Source of the DNA: Mycobacterium stomatepiae
GTDB lineage: Bacteria; Actinomycetota; Actinomycetes; Mycobacteriales; Mycobacteriaceae
Direction: 5' to 3'
Assembly: GCF_010731715.1 (NCBI RefSeq)
Contig: NZ_AP022587.1
Location: 620,001-684,000 of the forward strand
Length of the DNA stretch: 64,000 nt
Of this stretch, positions 1 to 7,960 are shown piece after piece. A program made the translations under genes and the position numbers. Under the pieces are notes generated by a model that saw only the letters and a list, made by a program, of their open reading frames with translations, was not told the origin of the DNA and searched no databases. Within the stretch, counting starts at the first letter, position 1. Each line of letters begins with the position of its first letter.

Positions 1-456
1 TACTCGGTGATGCTGGGCTACTGGCACGACGACGACAGGACCCGCGAGGTGATCGATCACGACGGCTGGATGCATACCGGCGATCTCGCGGTGATGCACG
101 ACGCCGGCTACTGCGCGATCGTCGGCCGCATCAAGGACGTCGTCATCCGCGGCGGCGAGAACGTCTATCCGCGCGAGATCGAGGACTTTCTGCACACCCA
201 CCCCGACATCGACGACGTGCAGGTCGTCGGTGTACCCGACGCCAAGTACGGCGAGGAGGTGTGCGCCTGGATCAAGATGCGGCCGGGCGTCAGCCCGTTA
301 GACGCCGACGCTGTCCGGGCGTTCTGCGCCGGACAGCTCGCGCACTACAAGATCCCCCGCTACGTCCACATCGTCGACGAGTTCCCGATGACCGTCACCG
401 GAAAGGTGCGCAAGGTCGACATGCGGGCCGAAATGGTCCGGCTGCTCGGGTTATGA
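1..456 (+). CDS. Acyl-CoA synthetase (AMP-binding), C-terminal part
   Basis: The last 151 residues of an ATP-dependent fatty acid/carboxylate-CoA ligase are visible; the 5' part lies outside the window. Seen: the ANL-superfamily motif GWMHTGDLA, the hinge region [20 protein letters not shown], and a C-terminal GKVRK that carries the expected adenylation lysine. In this family the C-terminal domain rotates about the hinge to switch from acyl-AMP formation to thioester formation. The [10 protein letters not shown] form is typical of medium/short-chain FadD enzymes (FadD35-like), but substrate cannot be read from this piece. The stop overlaps the convergent tpx stop by 6 bp. Confidence 0.9.
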   Translation, partial: YSVMLGYWHDDDRTREVIDHDGWMHTGDLAVMHDAGYCAIVGRIKDVVIRGGENVYPREIEDFLHTHPDIDDVQVVGVPDAKYGEEVCAWIKMRPGVSPLDADAVRAFCAGQLAHYKIPRYVHIVDEFPMTVTGKVRKVDMRAEMVRLLGL

Positions 457-945
457 CAGCGCCGCGAGCGCCGCGTCGTAGTCGGGCTCCTCGGCGATCT
501 CGGGCACCAGCTGCGCGTACGCGACGTTGCCGTCGGCGCCGATCACCACGACGGCCCGGCCCAGCAGCCCGGCCATCGGACCGTCGGCGATCGTGATGCC
601 GTAGTCCTCGCCGAAGCTGTCGCGGAATGCCGACGCCGTGGTGACGTTCTCGATGCCCTCCGCGCCGCAGAACCGCTTCTGCGCGAACGGCAGGTCCTTG
701 GACACGCACACCACCGAGGCGCCGCTGGCGGCGGCACGCTCGTTGAACTTCCGCACGCTGGTCGCGCACACCGGGGTGTCGACGGACGGAAAGATGTTCA
801 GCAGCACGGACTTACCGCTGAACTGGTCGCTGGTGACCGCGCCGAGGTCGACGCCGGTCAGGCTGAAGGCCGGGGCTTTGGATCCGACGGCGGGAAGCTC
901 GCCGACAGTGTTGATCGCCTTTCCACGCAGGGTTATCTGTGCCAT
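451..945 (-). CDS. tpx: Thiol peroxidase Tpx
   Basis: Atypical 2-Cys peroxiredoxin of 164 residues that reduces H2O2 and organic or peroxynitrite substrates using thioredoxin. Seen: the peroxidatic cysteine at residue 60 in FPSVDTPVC, and the resolving cysteine at residue 93 in KRFCGAEG, both at the positions known for M. tuberculosis Tpx (Rv1932). The ATG at 945 is chosen because the protein then begins MAQITLRG, as in Tpx; the open frame runs further upstream without similarity. The protein is cytosolic. The gene is divergent from the AraC-type regulator that starts at 1055, with 109 bp between them. Confidence 0.97.
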   Translation of the reverse strand: MAQITLRGKAINTVGELPAVGSKAPAFSLTGVDLGAVTSDQFSGKSVLLNIFPSVDTPVCATSVRKFNERAAASGASVVCVSKDLPFAQKRFCGAEGIENVTTASAFRDSFGEDYGITIADGPMAGLLGRAVVVIGADGNVAYAQLVPEIAEEPDYDAALAALS

Positions 946-1054
946 GGGCACAGTCTGCCAAGGCCGATCCGGTGGCTTGGGGTCAGGGCCGGATGTCCTG
1001 ATTCGTGGGGTACCAGGCCTAGACGACACGCCCGCTTCGGCCAACACTGAATCC

Positions 1055-2005
1055 ATGGTTCGCAACGTCGTTATCGTCGGCTTTCCGGGTGTGCAGGCAC
1101 TCGACGTCGTCGGGCCCCACGACGTGTTCACCGGCGCATCGCTGCTGACCGACGGCGGCTACGACGTCGTCCTGGCCTCGGTTGACGGCCGGCCCATCAC
1201 CACCGGAACCGGCCTCGCCTTCGTCGGGGCGCCGCTGCCCGACCCCGACGGCCCGATCGACACCGTCGTGCTGCCCGGCGGCGGCGGCGTCGACGCCGCT
1301 CGGCAAGACGCGGACCTGGTGGCCTGGATCAAGGGCGCGGCGGGCAGCGCGCGCCGCGTCGTCACCGTCTGCACCGGCGCCTTCCTCGCCGCCGAGGCGG
1401 GGTTGCTGGACGGCTGCCGCGCGACCACGCACTGGGCCTTCGCCGACCGGCTGGCCCGTACGTTCCCCGCCGTGGAGGTCGATCCGGATCCGATCTTCAT
1501 TCGGAGCTCCGAGCGGGTGTGGACGGCCGCGGGTGTCGCGGCGGGCATCGACCTGGCGCTGTCACTGGTCGAGGCCGACCATGGAACCGAGACCGCGCAG
1601 ACCGTCGCCCGCTGGATGGTGCTGTATCTGCGCCGCCCCGGCGGGCAGACCCAATTCGCGGCGCCGGTGTGGGTTCCGCGCGCCAAGCGCGCCGGCATTC
1701 GCGAGGTGCAGGAGGCCATCGAGGCACAACCCGGTGCCGTACACAGCATCGGCGAGCTGGCCCGGCGGGCGACGATGAGCCCGCGGCATTTCACCCGGGT
1801 GTTCACCGACGAGGTCGGCGAGGCGCCGGGCCACTACGTCGAACGCGTCCGCACCGAAGCCGCGCGCCGGCAGTTGGAAGAGACCGACGACACCGTTGTC
1901 GCGATCGCGGCCCGGTGCGGCTTCGGCACCGCGGAAACCATGCGGCGCAACTTCATTCGTCGTATCGGCGTTTCGCCGGACCAGTACCGCAAGACGTTCG
2001 CCTAG
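1055..2005 (+). CDS. AraC-family regulator with DJ-1/PfpI sensor domain
   Basis: Transcription regulator of 316 residues. Residues 1 to about 190 form a DJ-1/PfpI (GATase-1-like) domain, with GFPGVQALDVVGPHDVF near the start and an elbow cysteine in TVCTGAF. The last about 95 residues form an AraC DNA-binding domain with two helix-turn-helix units (around SIGELARRATMSPRHFTRVF and AIAARCGFGTAETMRRNF). This is the GlxA/FtrA-type architecture, in which the DJ-1 domain is thought to sense a small metabolite. ATG 1055 gives the normal N-terminus; the frame upstream is antisense to tpx. The stop is 16 bp before a stand-alone DJ-1 protein, so the two are probably co-transcribed. It resembles Rv1931c in context. 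Confidence 0.9.
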   Translation: MVRNVVIVGFPGVQALDVVGPHDVFTGASLLTDGGYDVVLASVDGRPITTGTGLAFVGAPLPDPDGPIDTVVLPGGGGVDAARQDADLVAWIKGAAGSARRVVTVCTGAFLAAEAGLLDGCRATTHWAFADRLARTFPAVEVDPDPIFIRSSERVWTAAGVAAGIDLALSLVEADHGTETAQTVARWMVLYLRRPGGQTQFAAPVWVPRAKRAGIREVQEAIEAQPGAVHSIGELARRATMSPRHFTRVFTDEVGEAPGHYVERVRTEAARRQLEETDDTVVAIAARCGFGTAETMRRNFIRRIGVSPDQYRKTFA

Positions 2006-2021
2006 CTGAAGGAGCGCACCG

Positions 2022-2777
2022 ATGACCCAAATCGCATTCGTGGCCTACCCCGGATTCACCGCGCTGGACATGATCGGCCCGTACGAGGTGCTGCGCAATC
2101 TGCCGGGCGCCGAGGTGCGCTTCGTTTGGCACGAAACCGGCCCGATCACCGCGGACTCCGGGGTGCTGGTCATTGGCGCCACGCATTCGCTGGCCGAAAC
2201 CCCAACGCCTGACCTGATTCTCGTGCCCGGCGGCCCGTCGACTCCGGTTCATGCACGCGACGAGGTGTTGTTGGACTGGCTGCGCCGCGCGCACCAGAGC
2301 GCCCGCTGGACGGCGTCGGTGTGTTCGGGGTCGGTGATCCTGGCCGCGGCCGGCCTACTCGAGGGCCGGCGGGCGACGTCGCATTGGCTGGCTATCCAGT
2401 TGCTGAAGAGCTTCGGCGCCATCGGAGTCAGCGACGAGCGGGTGGTGCGCCAGGACAACGTCATCACCAGCGCGGGAGTGTCCGCGGGACTCGACCTTGC
2501 GTTCTGGCTGGCCGGTGAGATCGGCGGCGAGGGCCGCGCCAAGGCGATTCAGCTCGCGATCGAATACGACCCCCAGCCGCCGTTCGACTCCGGTCACCTG
2601 TCCAAGGCGTCGGCAACGACGAAAGCCGCTGCCGCCGCGCTGCTTTCGAGAGATAGCGCCAAGCCGGCCAACCTCATGGCAACGACGATGATCGCCTGGG
2701 ACCAGGCGTTGTCGGCGGTCCGGTCCCGCCGGCGCAAGCGCCAGCCGGACCTCTCCGCCGTTTCTGCGAAGGCCTAG
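2022..2777 (+). CDS. DJ-1/PfpI family protein (isonitrile hydratase-like)
   Basis: Protein of 251 residues with a DJ-1/PfpI fold. Seen: AYPGFTALDMIGPYEVL with the conserved acidic residue Glu22, and a nucleophile-elbow cysteine at residue 101 in SVCSGS followed by GRRATSHW. These fit the InhA (isonitrile hydratase) branch of the family. A C-terminal extension of about 60 residues ends in a basic stretch (RSRRRKRQP) that the core fold does not need. AAGGAG lies just before the ATG. It follows the DJ-1/AraC regulator by 16 bp and overlaps the convergent SnoaL-like gene by 4 bp. Catalytic activity is inferred from family, not shown. Homologous in position to Rv1930c. Confidence 0.87.
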   Translation: MTQIAFVAYPGFTALDMIGPYEVLRNLPGAEVRFVWHETGPITADSGVLVIGATHSLAETPTPDLILVPGGPSTPVHARDEVLLDWLRRAHQSARWTASVCSGSVILAAAGLLEGRRATSHWLAIQLLKSFGAIGVSDERVVRQDNVITSAGVSAGLDLAFWLAGEIGGEGRAKAIQLAIEYDPQPPFDSGHLSKASATTKAAAAALLSRDSAKPANLMATTMIAWDQALSAVRSRRRKRQPDLSAVSAKA

Positions 2778-3253
2778 CTGGGATTGGGTTGCAGGAACTC
2801 GGTCGACGCGAACTTCCCGCCTGCCTGCATCCAGGCCGCGACGGCGCCCGGCGCATCCCGGTTCGGGTTGTAGATGTCTTCCTCGCTGGAGAACAGGCCG
2901 TTGCCGGCGTAGACCAGGCGGGTCCAGTTCGGGAACCAGAACGGCGCCCCGTTCGGGTCGGTCGGGTGGTCGAGCAGATTCTTGATCATGATGACGACGG
3001 CGTCGTTGTCCTCGTCGTAGGCAATCCAGTCGCTGGGAAAGCGCATGTGCGGGAACGGCGCCATCACGGCAACGATCCAGTCCCGTACCGCCTCGCGGCC
3101 GTGAAAAACGCCGTAGTGGTGTTCGATGTAGACAACGTCCTCGGTGAATAAATCCGCGAAAGGCGCCCAGTCGCCGGAAGCGCTGCATCCTTCCGCCACG
3201 GTCGTATAGTGCTCGACGGCCTGCTCGATTTCGGCCCTGCTGAAGTTGCCCAT
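2774..3253 (-). CDS. SnoaL-like / NTF2-fold protein
   Basis: Protein of 159 residues with the cone-shaped alpha+beta barrel signature of the SnoaL/NTF2 superfamily: an N-terminal helix region followed by FADLFTEDVVYIEHHYGVFHGRE, then a strand-rich C-terminal half. Members include hydroxylases, cyclases and hydratases acting on polyketides, steroids or aromatic compounds; no specific activity can be assigned. The ATG at 3253 gives the usual family N-terminus, without a clear Shine-Dalgarno sequence. It is divergent from an SDR gene (3312) and a palindrome resembling a KstR box lies 11 bp upstream of its start. Confidence 0.75.
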   Translation of the reverse strand: MGNFSRAEIEQAVEHYTTVAEGCSASGDWAPFADLFTEDVVYIEHHYGVFHGREAVRDWIVAVMAPFPHMRFPSDWIAYDEDNDAVVIMIKNLLDHPTDPNGAPFWFPNWTRLVYAGNGLFSSEEDIYNPNRDAPGAVAAWMQAGGKFASTEFLQPNPS

Positions 3254-3264
3254 AGCGGACGCAC

Positions 3265-3278
3265 TAGAACCTGTTCTG
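3265..3278. promoter_or_regulatory. Candidate KstR-like operator (one mismatch)
   Basis: TAGAACCTGTTCTG is a near-perfect inverted repeat (arms AGAAC/GTTCT) in the 58-bp gap between the divergent SnoaL-like and SDR genes. It fits TNNAACNNGTTNNA, the known binding consensus of the mycobacterial cholesterol repressor KstR, except for the final base. Its placement would allow control of both genes. Binding is inferred. Confidence 0.4.
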
Positions 3279-3311
3279 GTTTTTGGTGGCCCGTCGCGAT
3301 AGGGATATCCA

Positions 3312-4079
3312 ATGAGCGTGTTCGACTTGTTTGATCTGCGCGGCAGGACGGCTTTGGTGACCGGGGCGTCGACCGGTATCGGCAAAAAGGTCGCGGAGGC
3401 ATACCTGCAAGCGGGTGCCCAAGTGGCCATCGCGGCACGGCATACCGAGGTCCTGGAGAAGGTCGGCGCGGAGCTGGCCGCGGCCGGTGGCAGGGTCCTG
3501 CCGATCGGGTGCGACGTCACCCAACCCGATCAGGTGAACCGAATGGTGAACCAGGTGACCGCGGAGCTGGGTGGCATCGACATCGCCGTCTGCAACGCCG
3601 GGATCATCAACCTGAAAGGCCTACTGGACATGTCGCCGGAGGAATTCCAGGCCATTCAGGACACGAATGTGAACGGGGTATTCCTCACCGCGCAGGCGGC
3701 CGCCCGGGCGATGGTCGGCCAGGGCCGCGGCGGCGCGATCATCAACACCGCCTCGATGTCCGGCCACATCATCAACGTCCCGCAGCAGGCGGGCCACTAC
3801 TGCACCTCCAAGGCCGCCGTCATCCAGCTGACCAAGGCGATGGCCGTCGAGCTGGCACCGCACAACATCCGGGTCAACAGCGTCAGCCCGGGCTACATTC
3901 TCACCGAGCTCGTCGAACCGATGGCCGAGTACCACCGGTTGTGGGAGCCGAAGATTCCGCTCGGCCGCATCGGCCGGCCGGAGGAACTCACCGGCCTCTA
4001 CCTCTACCTGGCCAGCGACGCATCGAGCTACATGACCGGCTCGGACGTCATCATCGACGGCGGCTACACCATCCCGTGA
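3312..4079 (+). CDS. Short-chain dehydrogenase/reductase (SDR)
   Basis: NAD(P)-dependent oxidoreductase of 255 residues, the normal size of a classical SDR. Seen: the cofactor loop TGASTGIG at residues 17-24, NAG in VCNAGII, a catalytic serine in TASMSG, and the YxxxK pair in HYCTSKAA near residue 160, followed by NIRVNSVSPGYI. The C-terminus DGGYTIP is typical. It matches Rv1928c by position. Substrate is unknown; the divergent SnoaL-like partner and shared KstR-like palindrome suggest a lipid or steroid intermediate, which is inference. Confidence 0.93.
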   Translation: MSVFDLFDLRGRTALVTGASTGIGKKVAEAYLQAGAQVAIAARHTEVLEKVGAELAAAGGRVLPIGCDVTQPDQVNRMVNQVTAELGGIDIAVCNAGIINLKGLLDMSPEEFQAIQDTNVNGVFLTAQAAARAMVGQGRGGAIINTASMSGHIINVPQQAGHYCTSKAAVIQLTKAMAVELAPHNIRVNSVSPGYILTELVEPMAEYHRLWEPKIPLGRIGRPEELTGLYLYLASDASSYMTGSDVIIDGGYTIP

Positions 4080-4086
4080 GATCTCG

Positions 4087-4839
4087 TCACCGAACCAGGC
4101 AGGGGCGGCCGAAGCGGGTCCGCACCCCGGGTGAATACAGGCCGCGCAACCGATCGCCGGCGGGCCGCACCGCACTGGCGTCGATCAGCTCGTCGCGCAG
4201 CTCGACGATTTGCGCCGCGCGCAACGGCCACGGTCCGTGCTCGTTGGGCACCCACCACGTCCGGCCGCCGCGGCGCGTGTGGGCGCCCCAGCGAGCGGTG
4301 AGCCAGACCTCCAGCGGCGTCGGCTCCACCGGGTCCCCGATCGCGACGGTCAGCCGGCTGCACAGGCCACGGCGCGGCCACCGGCGCACGCTGGCATACG
4401 TGATGTGGTCGCCGTCGCGCGTCAGCCGCATCTTCGCCCAGGTGTAGGGGACGCCGAGGCCGATCCGGGTGACGGGTACGACGGCCAGCCGAGCGGTTTC
4501 CAGCGACCGGAACAGGACACCGTGGCGGCCGGCGTCGTCGATCGAATACAGCCGGACATTGGTCTCGGCGAACCTGCCGAAGTACGGAAGCGGCATTGCG
4601 GTACCGACTTTGGTGCTCGTCATCATGAACGGGACCAGCGCCACGTAGGTCAGCCCGTCGGCGAAGACGTCGGGACGCGTCCCCGGCGGGTACAGGTGTG
4701 CGACGCTGCCGGGCTGCACCGGCCAGTGCACGAACGTCAGGTCGCTCCACTGCTGGTCGAAGGTGACCGGGCCGGGCAGCGGCGGCGGCGTGACGGGATA
4801 GCCGGCGAGCGCCCCATCGGGTTGGCCGGGTGCGGTCAT
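4087..4839 (-). CDS. DUF2071 / YqjF-like protein (Rv1927 homologue)
   Basis: Protein of 250 residues with the DUF2071 (YqjF) pattern, related in fold to acetoacetate decarboxylase: an N-terminal DQQWSDLTFVHWPVQP, a middle section with VALVPFMMTSTK, FAETNVRLY and VLFRSLET, and a C-terminal tail rich in R and G. The family occurs widely in actinobacteria without an established reaction. By gene order it corresponds to Rv1927. It is convergent with the SDR, with 7 bp between stops. No signal peptide or membrane segment is visible. Confidence 0.8.
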   Translation of the reverse strand: MTAPGQPDGALAGYPVTPPPLPGPVTFDQQWSDLTFVHWPVQPGSVAHLYPPGTRPDVFADGLTYVALVPFMMTSTKVGTAMPLPYFGRFAETNVRLYSIDDAGRHGVLFRSLETARLAVVPVTRIGLGVPYTWAKMRLTRDGDHITYASVRRWPRRGLCSRLTVAIGDPVEPTPLEVWLTARWGAHTRRGGRTWWVPNEHGPWPLRAAQIVELRDELIDASAVRPAGDRLRGLYSPGVRTRFGRPCLVR

Positions 4840-4866
4840 CTGGTCATCGTGACATGCCGGCGCCGT

Positions 4867-5523
4867 CTATCCCTCGATCTCACCGGAGATCCCACGCTCG
4901 ATGCTGGCCTGCGTGGTGGCCGGCAACACGATCAGGCCGTCGAGTTCTTTGCGCGCCGACTCGTACGCGTGCTGGCGCTCCTGCGGCGCGGCAGCGGAGT
5001 CCGACGCCATCCGCAGCAAGTGATGGGCGCGGGCGATCCTTTGTTGTTCGTCGCGGGAGAAGTCGTTGCGGCGTCGGCGTATTGCCTCCGCCTCGGCGAC
5101 GTTGAACGCGGTCACGTAATCCTCGACGGCGGCCTGATAGCGCGCGGCGGCCTCGCGATCGTCGAGCAGATCCTCGGCCTGGACGGGCCGCAACAGGTCG
5201 GCGCGCAACTTGGCCTTGTGAAAGGCGACGGTCAGCGGATCGCGCAGATTCGTCATCAGCGGGAAGTCGAGCAGCTTGGCGAAGTCGAGCTCGTAGGACA
5301 GCCAGCGGGTGTCGGTGCGGTGGTGTTCGTCGAGGATCCGGCGCAGCGATCGCCACTGCGCGGCCGAGGTGTTCGCGGCGGGTTCGGGCGGGACGGGCGC
5401 GGGCTCCGCCGGTTCCTGGGCCCGGCGCTTATTCGCGCCGAAGGCGCGCATGGCACCGATGGCCAGGCCCACGAACGGCAGCAGCAGGATGAGCAACTCC
5501 GCCAGCCGGATGACTAGACCCAT
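4867..5523 (-). CDS. Membrane-anchored helical protein, unknown function
   Basis: Protein of 218 residues. Residues 3-27 are one hydrophobic segment (IRLAELLILLLPFVGLAIGA), followed by a short basic stretch (NKRRAQ), a Pro/Ala linker (PAEPAPVPPEPAAN) and a charged, helix-rich domain with heptad-like character (for example AEAEAIRRRRNDFSRDEQQR). This suggests an N-terminal anchor with a cytoplasmic domain. I do not recognise the family. The ATG at 5523 lies just before the hydrophobic segment; the open frame further upstream is antisense to fadD31. In M. tuberculosis the secreted antigen gene mpt63 lies between the Rv1927 and fadD31 counterparts; this protein is not Mpt63. Confidence 0.7.
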   Translation of the reverse strand: MGLVIRLAELLILLLPFVGLAIGAMRAFGANKRRAQEPAEPAPVPPEPAANTSAAQWRSLRRILDEHHRTDTRWLSYELDFAKLLDFPLMTNLRDPLTVAFHKAKLRADLLRPVQAEDLLDDREAAARYQAAVEDYVTAFNVAEAEAIRRRRNDFSRDEQQRIARAHHLLRMASDSAAAPQERQHAYESARKELDGLIVLPATTQASIERGISGEIEG

Positions 5524-5552
5524 CTGGCCAGGATGCCACCGTGGACGGGGTT

Positions 5553-7394
5553 TTAATGCGAGCCCAGCACGCCACCGAGGTATTGGGCGCGGCAGGCCAG
5601 GCGGGCCAGCTTCCCACTGGTGGTGCGCGGAATCGCGCCGGCCGGCAGCAAGCGCACATCCGAAACGGTCAGGCCGTGGCGGTGCGATACCGCGGCCTTG
5701 ATCGCCTCGATCGCCGGCCGCGGATCGTCGCGACTGGTGCCCGCAGCGCGCTCGGCAATGATCACCAGGCCGCCGCCGGACTCGGGGTCGGCCGGCACCG
5801 AGAACGCCGTCACGTACCCGCGTCGCACCATCGGCGACGCCTCGGCAGCGGTGGCCTCGATGTCCTGCGGAAAGTGGTTGCGGCCGTCGACGACGACCAG
5901 ATCCGCGATGCGGCCGGCGATGTAGAGCTCGTCGTCCACATACACGGCCAAGTCGCCGGTCCGCAGCCACGAGCCGTCTACCGGTGAGCCTTCGGCGCGG
6001 CCGCCCTGGGGCAGCCGCGATTGCAGCCGCGCGTGGAAAGCGCGCTCGGTTTCCTCGGGACGCCTCCAATAGCCGCGCCCGACGTTGTCGCCCTGCAACC
6101 AGACCTCGCCGACCGTGCCGTCGGGCAGCTCCGCCGCGGAGTCGGGGTCGACGATCACGGCCCGCAGGCTGCGGGCGGGCCGGCCGCACGACACGTGCGC
6201 GATGGCATTGGGCGCGTCCGCGCCGACGCGCACCGCGCGACCCGCGCCGAGCTGTTCGTGATCGAGGTAGACGACATTCGCCTCGGCGCTCGGTTCGATC
6301 GTGGAGATCAGCAGCGTCGCCTCGGCGATGCCGTACGAGGGCTTGAATGCCGTGCGCGGCAAACCGTACGGCGCGAACGCCTTGTTGAACGTCGCGATCG
6401 CGTCGATGCTGACCGGTTCGGAACCGATGATCAGCACGACATTGCCGAGGTCGATGTCGTCGCCGGCCGCCGGTAGGCCGCGCTGCGCCGCCCACTCGTA
6501 GGCGAAGTTGGGCGCCGCAGTGACGACGTTGCCTTCCCTCGACCCCGCGGCGAGCGCCTGAATCCAGCGCAGCGGCCGGCGCACAAACGCGGTCGGCGAC
6601 ATCAGGGTGGAATGACCGCCGTACACCGCGGGAAAGCCGATCATCGACAGCCCCATGTCGTGGTAGAGCGGCAACCAGCTCACGCCGTGGGTGTTCCGGT
6701 TCAACAGGTCGATCGACAGGATCATCTGCGTGAGATTGGTGCCCACCGCGCGGTGCGTGATCTCCACGCCGACCGGCGGCCGGGTCGACCCGGACGTGTA
6801 CTGCAAGTGAGAAACCCGGTCGATGTCCACCGCCACGGGGACGAACGACTCCCCCGCCGAGTCGGGGATTTCATCGATGACGACGATGTGCGGCTTGCGC
6901 GGCCGCGCGCAGTGGTTCAGAAAGTCGTCGACGGCGCCCTTGGCCGCCGCGGTGGTCAGCACCGCGGTCGGCTCGGAATCGCCAAGCGCCGTCTCCAACC
7001 GCTCGGCATGGCCGGGCAGCTCGGGCGCGAACAACGGCACCGCGATGGTGCCCGCCTTGATCGCGGCATAGAAGCCGGCGACGTAGTCGATGCCTTGCGG
7101 CGCGAGAATCGCCACCCGGTCACCGTCGGCCGCGAACTGCTGAACGTGCGCCGCGATGGCTTCCAACCGGACGCCCAATTGGGCCCAGGTCACCTCGAGG
7201 GCGTGCCCCTCGGTGCGCGAGTAGTCCAGATAGCGGTACGCGATGGAAGCGCCGACATTTCTGATGTTGCGCTCGATCAGAGAAATCAGGGTGGTACCGG
7301 GCGGCAGCGAGATGTTGCCGTGGGCGTCGAGGCAATCCTCTATTCGTAGCAGGCCTTTTGGAGCCACGGAGTCCTGTCGGGAACCGTCATCCAT
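5553..7394 (-). CDS. fadD31: Fatty-acyl-AMP ligase FadD31
   Basis: Adenylating enzyme of 613 residues in the long-chain FadD/FAAL group, which activates fatty acids as acyl-adenylates for transfer to polyketide or lipid synthases. Seen: the P-loop YTSGSTRPP, the LPLYHDMGL motif, FKPSYGIAEATL, SWLRTGDLA, GRIADLVVVDGRNHFPQDIE, and a C-terminal RTTSGKLARL lysine. The LPLYHDMG and GRNHFPQDIE forms are characteristic of FAALs rather than acyl-CoA ligases. Length and position match Rv1925 (FadD31). No polyketide synthase is adjacent, so its partner is elsewhere. It lies 29 bp upstream of the membrane-anchored gene on the same strand. Confidence 0.9.
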   Translation of the reverse strand: MDDGSRQDSVAPKGLLRIEDCLDAHGNISLPPGTTLISLIERNIRNVGASIAYRYLDYSRTEGHALEVTWAQLGVRLEAIAAHVQQFAADGDRVAILAPQGIDYVAGFYAAIKAGTIAVPLFAPELPGHAERLETALGDSEPTAVLTTAAAKGAVDDFLNHCARPRKPHIVVIDEIPDSAGESFVPVAVDIDRVSHLQYTSGSTRPPVGVEITHRAVGTNLTQMILSIDLLNRNTHGVSWLPLYHDMGLSMIGFPAVYGGHSTLMSPTAFVRRPLRWIQALAAGSREGNVVTAAPNFAYEWAAQRGLPAAGDDIDLGNVVLIIGSEPVSIDAIATFNKAFAPYGLPRTAFKPSYGIAEATLLISTIEPSAEANVVYLDHEQLGAGRAVRVGADAPNAIAHVSCGRPARSLRAVIVDPDSAAELPDGTVGEVWLQGDNVGRGYWRRPEETERAFHARLQSRLPQGGRAEGSPVDGSWLRTGDLAVYVDDELYIAGRIADLVVVDGRNHFPQDIEATAAEASPMVRRGYVTAFSVPADPESGGGLVIIAERAAGTSRDDPRPAIEAIKAAVSHRHGLTVSDVRLLPAGAIPRTTSGKLARLACRAQYLGGVLGSH

Positions 7395-7489
7395 ATCCGC
7401 AGTCTAGGTGCGTCGCGCTGCTGCCCTCCGGATCCGGCCGTCGGCTAGAGTCCCAGTCGCACCGCCGTGGGAGCCGAAAAGGAGCAGCC

Positions 7490-7867
7490 GTGGACGCCGA
7501 CGACCGGCAGCCGGGGACCCGCGACGACGCCCTGGCCCGAGTGCTCGCCTACCGTGCGCGGGGGCAGGCCAGGTCGGTGCCGATTCGAATCAGCCTCGCG
7601 GCCCTGGGCGGCGGGCTGCTGCTGGCCTCGATTCCGCTGATCGCGTTGCTCCCCGAAGTCGGAATCCCAGCGCTGCTGGTCGCTTTTTGCTTGCTCGCGG
7701 TCGAGGCGCTGTGGGCCGCGCGCGCCTACGCGTGGACCGACTGGCGCTTCACCCAAATGCAGCACTGGTTCCATCGCCAGTCCCGCGCCGTTCGCGTCGT
7801 CATTATCGCGGGATTGATCCTGCTGGCCGTGGCAATCGTCGTTGTCTTTGTTTACGAGTTCATTTAA
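7490..7867 (+). CDS. Small integral membrane protein (Rv1924c homologue)
   Basis: Protein of 125 residues. GTG 7490 is preceded by AAGGAGCAGCC, a clear ribosome binding site, and gives the length expected for Rv1924c. Three hydrophobic segments are visible: about residues 33-52 (SLAALGGGLLLASIPLIALL), 55-72 and 102-124 (VVIIAGLILLAVAIVVVFVY). Between segments 2 and 3 is an aromatic, polar loop (YAWTDWRFTQMQHWFHRQSR). This is the layout of the PGPGW/TIGR02611-type small membrane proteins. Function is unknown. Confidence 0.82.
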   Translation: MDADDRQPGTRDDALARVLAYRARGQARSVPIRISLAALGGGLLLASIPLIALLPEVGIPALLVAFCLLAVEALWAARAYAWTDWRFTQMQHWFHRQSRAVRVVIIAGLILLAVAIVVVFVYEFI

Positions 7868-7960
7868 AGCCACGCGGCCGCAACCAATCTAGAGTTATCT
7901 GAGCGCTTCCACTATTCGACGAGAGCACAACGCGGGCGCTGCATCGCGGTAAGGCGGGCT

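Noticed and set aside
3509..4447. Long plus-strand frames overlapping the SDR and DUF2071 genes
   Set aside because: They are Arg/Pro/His-rich out-of-phase readings of real genes, a normal effect of high GC.
4867..6495. A 542-codon minus-strand frame
   Set aside because: Only the part from 5523 is plausible; the front is an alternative frame of fadD31 rich in Arg and Gly.
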